Shown piece after piece: positions 30,054 through 33,800 of a stretch of 33,800 bases of DNA. Made by a program: the position numbers and the translations under genes. Each line of letters starts with the position of its first letter. Positions within the stretch are counted from its first letter, which is position 1. A model generated the notes under the pieces. The model ran no database searches. It was not told the DNA's origin and saw only the letters and a list, made by a program, of their open reading frames with translations. Source of the stretch: CAZQXD01 sp964597315 (GTDB lineage: Bacteria > Pseudomonadota > Gammaproteobacteria > Competibacterales > Competibacteraceae); assembly GCA_964597315.1 (NCBI GenBank), contig CAZQXD010000045.1, positions 1 through 33,800 of the forward strand, in the 5' to 3' direction.

Positions 30054-30239
30054 AGGCGGCCACAAGCCTATGACGAACCGTCGCCACCACCCACAAGCCC
30101 TTCGCCGCCCGGCGGACTCAACTTTTTCAACTGTTCGGCGGGGGCTACTGCGCCCGGTTCGAACAACGGGTGGGCGCGCTTTTAGCTCGGCTGAGGCGGA
30201 CCACCGTATCCACACTCATGACGTAGGAACATCCACCCC

Positions 30240-30857
30240 ATGTCTCAAGAAAATCAGCCGGTCGTCATCGACGAAACCCAGCCGGCCACTCCAGACGAAG
30301 TCTCGCCAGCCACTCCGACGCCCCACCCCCGGGAACGGGCCAGGGCGCTGCTGGAGCGTTTGAGCGAAACATTTCCAGATGCCTTCAGGCCCCCCGGCGA
30401 CCGCTCCCTCAAGCCCCTGAAGCTGCATATCCATAAGGATTTACTGCCGGCTATCAAGGACTGGGGTTTCGATGCGGTGGCCATGAAGTACGCTTTGGGC
30501 ATGTACACCCGACAACTGCGCTACCAGATCGCTCTGCTAGGCAATGCCCAACGCATTGACTTGCAGGGCCAGCCGGCCGGAGAGGTTTCCGAAGCCCACC
30601 GTGAGAAGGCTCGGGAGCAGGTGGAACTGATCCGGGAAAAGCGCAAGAAAAGCCAGGAAGCCCGTGGGGAGACCTCCAGCAAACCTCGGCCCAAGCCCCG
30701 TTCTAAACCCCGGCCTCAGGCGCCACCCAAAGCCGGGCCTCGGAAAGCCCCGCCTGCGGTCCCGGAAGCCAGCCCCGAACCCAGTTCGACTCGGGGCGTG
30801 ACCGAGGAAGCCATTGCCAGATTACAGGATAAGCTAGGGGGCAAGCACCGACGCTGA
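30240..30857 (+). CDS. ProQ/FinO-domain RNA-binding protein
   Basis: This 205-residue protein has a short acidic leader (1 to about 28) and a ProQ/FinO domain (about 29-135). The domain has RARALLERLSETFPDAF, RPLKLHIHKDL-type sequence (KPLKLHIHKDLLPAI), ALGMYTRQLRYQIALLGNAQRIDLQGQPAGEVSEAHREKA and a basic helix REQVELIREKRKKSQEAR. The C-terminal part (about 140-185) is a Lys/Arg/Pro-rich low-complexity linker, and RGVTEEAIARLQDKLGGKHRR ends it. FinO/ProQ proteins bind structured 3' ends of small RNAs and mRNAs and act as post-transcriptional chaperones. It lacks the C-terminal Tudor-like domain of E. coli ProQ. It converges on the DUF924 gene with a 13-base gap. Confidence 0.93.
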   Translation: MSQENQPVVIDETQPATPDEVSPATPTPHPRERARALLERLSETFPDAFRPPGDRSLKPLKLHIHKDLLPAIKDWGFDAVAMKYALGMYTRQLRYQIALLGNAQRIDLQGQPAGEVSEAHREKAREQVELIREKRKKSQEARGETSSKPRPKPRSKPRPQAPPKAGPRKAPPAVPEASPEPSSTRGVTEEAIARLQDKLGGKHRR

Positions 30858-30870
30858 GGCTGTGCATGGC

Positions 30871-31422
30871 TTAGCCTTTGAAGGCGCCCTTGCCACCTAG
30901 ATACTCCAGTTCCTGGGGGGTGCTATCCCGGGCCAGTATGGCGTTGCGGTGGGGGAAGCGGCCAAAGCGCCGGACGATAGTTCGATGATGCTCGGCCCAC
31001 TTCAGGCTGTTGTCCAGTCCGGCGCTCTGGAACAACGCCACAGAGCGGTCCTGATCAGCCAGGTGCTCGCTGTGCATGAACGGAGTGTACAAGAATCCTT
31101 TTTGCTCATCATTCATCCGGGTGTCGTCGCCCCGCTCAATGGCGGCGGCGGCCACCTCCCGAGACCGGGCTTCAGTGGCGAAGCCCTCGGGCTGGCCCCG
31201 GAACATATTCAGGGGAAACTGATCCAGCAAAATCACCAAGGCCAGGGCGCCCTCTGGGGTCCGCTCCCAGTCCGCCAGTTGGCCTTCGGCGGCGGCCTGG
31301 TAGGTATCCATGAAGGTGTCACGAATCTCCTGATCGAAGGCCGGGTTACTGTTAAACCAAAGGGGGCGGACCCGCTCGGAGAACCAGAAATTCAGAACGG
31401 TTTCGGGGGTTTTGACGGTCAT
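30871..31422 (-). CDS. DUF924 protein
   Basis: This 183-residue cytoplasmic protein of the DUF924 family has PETVLNFWFSE at the start, then RPLWFNSNPAFDQEIRDTF, LALVILLDQFPLNMFRG, EQKGFLYTPFMHSEHLADQDRSVALF and HHRTIVRRFGRFPHRNAILARDSTPQELEYL. All are strongly conserved family stretches. The fold is predicted all-helical (TPR-like) and the biochemical function is unknown. The gene is complete and of normal length. It is the last gene with the base composition of the core chromosome before the hairpin-rich junction. Confidence 0.95.
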   Translation of the reverse strand: MTVKTPETVLNFWFSERVRPLWFNSNPAFDQEIRDTFMDTYQAAAEGQLADWERTPEGALALVILLDQFPLNMFRGQPEGFATEARSREVAAAAIERGDDTRMNDEQKGFLYTPFMHSEHLADQDRSVALFQSAGLDNSLKWAEHHRTIVRRFGRFPHRNAILARDSTPQELEYLGGKGAFKG

Positions 31423-32008
31423 TGGCGGCGACTTCCTGATGGCTATAAACCTTGGACATGATAGCTAGCAGCCAGGCCAGTCAGCCAGTTTTATTCCGAA
31501 ATGGGTGTCTTTTTCGCGTTCAAATGTTTTGTGGCAAAGCAGTGGCCGGGGAGCAAAGCCAATGGCTCGGCGCGGGGGGCGAAGCACGACGGGTTTATAT
31601 GGGCGGAGTAGAGAAGGCGTAGCGATGGAATGTAGTGGCGCACATGCCGGGATTTTGTTCGAACCAGATTTTTTGCGTTTTGGCCGACTGGTGCGTAATT
31701 CTAAGGAACCTTCCCCCTGAAAATTGATAAGGGTTGCTCCTGCAACCCTGCCTCGTGGCGAACAGGGGGTGTGCAAGCGAAAAGGAAAATCTGCGGCGGG
31801 CGCAGGTGCTCTTCGCACCGAGCTTCGGGAACCGCTGATTGTCCTTGCAGCGCGCTGAGGGCACAGCCCTAAGCTTTGAATTTACGCCGAGCGGGAAAAT
31901 TCTGAAAGGCGATAGTTGCAGGAGTCCATAGATCAAGGTTTTTTTCTGTAGCACGCGGAACTTTTTTTAAAGGCTCGGAAGGTAGGCATGTCCTGCGATA
32001 TCTCACGC
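31423..32008. other. Gene-free, hairpin-rich junction
   Basis: No reading frame here has recognisable protein features; the open frames overlap on both strands and have compositions like translated repeat DNA. Three small perfect hairpins stand out: GGGTTGC/GCAACCC (31731-31748), GGTGC/GCACC (31805-31819) and AGGGC/GCCCT (31858-31870). The stretch 31925-31975 is A/T-rich with two T7 runs. Base composition is lower in GC than the flanking core genes. It may be a dispersed repeat or the edge of an inserted segment. Confidence 0.5.
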
Positions 32009-32830
32009 CTAGCTTCGCCCGAAGCTTTTGAGCCATTCTAAAGTCTTTATCACGGGAGCGTCGGATTGGTCTGCGGGAATGAACGGCAGCTCGTCCAAAT
32101 CTAGTACGGAGGCAGTCATATCGTTGGGCTCGATTTGCCAAGCATCCTTTACCACGAGGTTGTGCTTGCCAATAGGAAGATCAAGCATAGGCTCAGGAGC
32201 GCCCAATTTGTTCGGCAGATGCGCAGGAATTAAAAGATACCTACTGTTGCGGTAATAGTCTTCTAAAAATAGATCGAGGTTTTGCGTTGTTGATGGGTAC
32301 ATCCGATTAATTCGCGATACGAACCCAACGACATTACTGTCCGTCGCAGGAATATTCGCGGGGTTTTGGCTCACCATCACTGCATACGCGGCAGGGTTAT
32401 CCCTTGAGATTCCGCGCTCCATAGTAACCAGAAGATCGTCCTTAGTATCATCATCGCCATAACGCTTGCGCCACGAAGAGAAGATGTCGCGCGCGGCTGA
32501 AGCATTTTCGAACGCAAGTCCGAGAACAGGTGGGGGCGCATCTTGCTCCTCGGGAGACCACATAAAAAGCGTTGCATTCCATTTTGCCTTGTCCCATTTT
32601 TGCGTGTCAATCGGCGACAACCACCGCATAGTGGAGTGCTTTGCTTTAGCTGAGTCTCGCATCTCCTTAGGAGCCAACCCCACTCCTTTTGGGACATCTG
32701 CAAATGACTTAGGGGGGTTTAACTCTATATTCGGGGATGGCCACGGCACTGTGCGCTTGACCTCATACAGGCGGTCCGCGCTGTCTATCCAATCTGATAG
32801 CGCAAGCTGAGTAAGGTGGTCCAATGGTCT
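32009..32830 (-). pseudogene. Unrecognised protein gene, 5'-truncated by an IS3-family element
   Basis: An open frame of 273 codons runs to a TAG at 32009 and is fully coding in style from about 32830 down. Beyond that the frame continues only as antisense of the transposase, so the original start is lost. The visible protein is soluble, with PPKSFADVPKGVGLAPKEM, WDKAKWNATLFMWSPEEQDAPPPVLGLAFENASAARDIFSSWRKRYGDDD, RGISRDNPAAYAVMVSQNP, RMYPSTTQNLDLFLEDYYRNSRYLLIPAHLP and a C-terminal WQIEPNDMTASVLDLDELPFIPADQSDAPVIKTLEWLKSF. I do not recognise the family. Codon use is more A/T-rich than in the core genes, suggesting transfer. The first in-frame Met is well inside, so any product would be partial. 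Confidence 0.7.
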
Positions 32831-32880
32831 TGACCGTACCCCTGTAAGTGAGCCACCTTTGATGTGGGAGTCTGAGCATA

Positions 32881-33690
32881 TCAGGCCACTCCCTGAGCGA
32901 ACACGGCGGGCGGTTTCTTGCCCAGTGAACGGTGTGGCCTGACGTAGTTGTAATGGTCTCGCCAGGTATCGATGGTTTCGCGTGCATCCTCCAAGCTGGC
33001 GAACCCGTTTAGATCCAAACAGTAGTCTCGAAATTTGCCGTTGAAGCTCTCGACGAATGCGTTCTGCGTCGGCTTGCCGGGTTGAATGAAATGCAGCTTC
33101 ACCTTGGTGCGTTTCGCCCAAAAGCATATTGCCTTCGACGTGAACTCTGGGCCATTGTCGACGACGATGGTTTTCGGTAACGGCCTGTTCAGCTGATCAA
33201 GAGCGCGAGCAACCCGTTGGCCGGAGATCGATGTGTCGACGATCTGCAGCACACACTCCCGAGAATAATCGTCGACGACGTTGAGGACGCGGAAGCGTCG
33301 TCCATTGGCCAACTGATCCGAGACGAAATCCATCGACCAGCGCTGATTGACCTTATCGGGCAGTCGCATCGGCACGCGCGGCCGCGTTAGTTTTTTACGG
33401 CGCTTGGTACGTACCTGCAGCCCTTCCTCGCGGTAGATTCGGTAGGTGCGTTTGTGGTTTATCACGTGACCCGAAGCTCGCAGCATGTCATGCAGTGTCG
33501 GATAGCCATAGCGTGGGTAGTGCTCGGCGAGCACCTTGAGCCGCTCACGCAGGCCCGCATCATCGCGGCCTTTCAGTGGAGACCAGAGGGCAGAACGGCT
33601 GAAGCCTACGACACGGCAAGCACGTCGCTCACTGAAACGGCGATCCTTGAGGTGTTTTACGGCCCGTCGCCGCTGCGCGGCCGTCACCAC
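32881..33690 (-). CDS. IS3-family transposase OrfB (DDE integrase domain)
   Basis: This 269-residue frame encodes the catalytic half of an IS3-type transposase. An N-terminal HTH_21-like region (RRFSERRACRVVGFSRSALW, then YPRYGYPTLHDMLRASGHVINHKRTYRIYREEGLQ) precedes an rve integrase core. The core has Asp in SMDFVSDQL, Asp in IVVDNGPEF and Glu in NAFVESFNGKFRDYCL, the DDE triad with the expected spacing. It ends DHYNYVRPHRSLGKKPPAVFAQ. In this family a fused OrfAB transposase is usually made by programmed -1 frameshifting from orfA. Here orfB overlaps the orfA stop, and GTG at 33690 is only the first in-frame start. It appears intact. Confidence 0.95.
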   Translation of the reverse strand: MVTAAQRRRAVKHLKDRRFSERRACRVVGFSRSALWSPLKGRDDAGLRERLKVLAEHYPRYGYPTLHDMLRASGHVINHKRTYRIYREEGLQVRTKRRKKLTRPRVPMRLPDKVNQRWSMDFVSDQLANGRRFRVLNVVDDYSRECVLQIVDTSISGQRVARALDQLNRPLPKTIVVDNGPEFTSKAICFWAKRTKVKLHFIQPGKPTQNAFVESFNGKFRDYCLDLNGFASLEDARETIDTWRDHYNYVRPHRSLGKKPPAVFAQGVA

Positions 33691-33800
33691 TTTCCCTCGA
33701 CCAACTCCTTGAGCGCGGCCTTGTCGAGCTCGGCCTCAGCCAGCAGGCGCTTGAGCCGGGAATTCTCCTGCTCGAGATCCCGTAGCCGTTTGGCTTCTGA
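33684..33800 (-). CDS. IS3-family OrfA, C-terminal end (partial)
   Basis: A frame open from the window edge encodes 38 residues (LRDLEQENSRLKRLLAEAEL, then LDKAALKELVEGKW) and stops with TGA at 33684. Its heptad leucines are the leucine-zipper end of IS3 OrfA, which binds the terminal repeats and multimerises. The N-terminal helix-turn-helix part is outside the window. It overlaps orfB by 7 bases in a different frame, the arrangement used for frameshifting. Confidence 0.88.
   Translation of the reverse strand, partial: SEAKRLRDLEQENSRLKRLLAEAELDKAALKELVEGKW

Larger units (their letters stand above)
32831..33800 (-). mobile_element. IS3-family insertion sequence, 3' portion (runs off the window)
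   Basis: The element is transcribed on the minus strand and holds the end of orfA and all of orfB. Its proposed terminus at 32831 reads TGACCGTACCCCTGTAAGTG on the plus strand. Its outermost bases are TG/CA as in IS3-family inverted repeats, and it lies about 50 bases beyond the orfB stop. The coding frame of the disrupted gene resumes immediately outside it. The other terminus and any target duplication lie outside the window, so completeness cannot be judged. Confidence 0.8.

Noticed and set aside
30101..30130. GC dyad plus T run upstream of proQ as a terminator
   Set aside because: The stem would leave only a two-base loop, and the T run starts too far downstream.
31731..31870. Three hairpins considered as a tmRNA, an integron attC site or a CRISPR
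   Set aside because: The stems have different sequences and no regular spacing. There are no spacers, no tRNA-like ends and no attC core sites.
31465..31954. Two overlapping minus-strand frames and one plus-strand frame in the junction
   Set aside because: No plausible start signals, no domains, and simultaneous open frames on both strands; more like repeat DNA than genes.

Overview
The window looks like a chromosomal segment of a high-GC, probably sulfur-oxidising gammaproteobacterium of the Chromatiales/Ectothiorhodospiraceae kind. The basis is inference from gene order: ubiD next to a flavin/iron-sulfur reductase, hemCDXY divergent from argH, lptM-lysA-dapF-DUF484-xerC, and engB divergent from cytochrome c4-dsbA-endonuclease are gammaproteobacterial neighbourhoods. 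A SoxY-like carrier, a diheme cytochrome c4 and a sirohydrochlorin-chelatase-like protein fit a sulfur/respiratory lifestyle. No rRNA, tRNA or CRISPR array was seen.

Layout. 1-532: 3' end of groEL and its terminator. 530-6026 (minus strand): a tight five-gene run, oxyR followed by a flippase-like membrane protein, a HAD-UbiA fusion, a DprE1-like FAD oxidase and a DprE2-like reductase. The last three match the chemistry that makes polyprenyl-phosphate arabinose from PRPP in mycobacteria, with the HAD domain a plausible stand-in for the 5'-phosphatase. 6164-8788 (plus): an SLC13-type anion permease with RCK_C domains, a CbiX-like chelatase and a DUF4235 membrane protein. 8825-11443 (minus): a class II photolyase and an orphan TakP-like TRAP binding protein. 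11589-14254 (plus): ubiD and a plant-type ferredoxin/FAD/NAD reductase. 14293-19188 (minus): hemC-hemD-hemX-hemY, with argH divergent at 19295.

20696-22389 is an accessory pocket: palindromic intergenic repeats, a carboxylesterase, an overlooked 48-codon remnant of a Vsr-type mismatch endonuclease, and an orphan SoxY-like protein with an altered C-terminal cysteine arm. 22485-26901 (plus) is a compact housekeeping operon (lptM, lysA, CoA-binding protein, dapF, DUF484, xerC) with overlapping stop/start codons. 26904-30857 holds engB (minus) and then cytochrome c4, dsbA, an endonuclease/exonuclease/phosphatase-family protein and a ProQ/FinO RNA chaperone (plus). A DUF924 protein lies on the minus strand.

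From about 31423 to the end the character changes: a gene-free stretch rich in small hairpins, then an unrecognised gene whose 5' part has been replaced by an IS3-family element running off the window. This is a genomic junction, probably an island edge. The best candidate for an under-described system is the oxyR-linked polyprenyl-phospho-arabinose-like operon. The SoxY-like orphan, the vsr remnant and the hairpin-rich junction are secondary leads.
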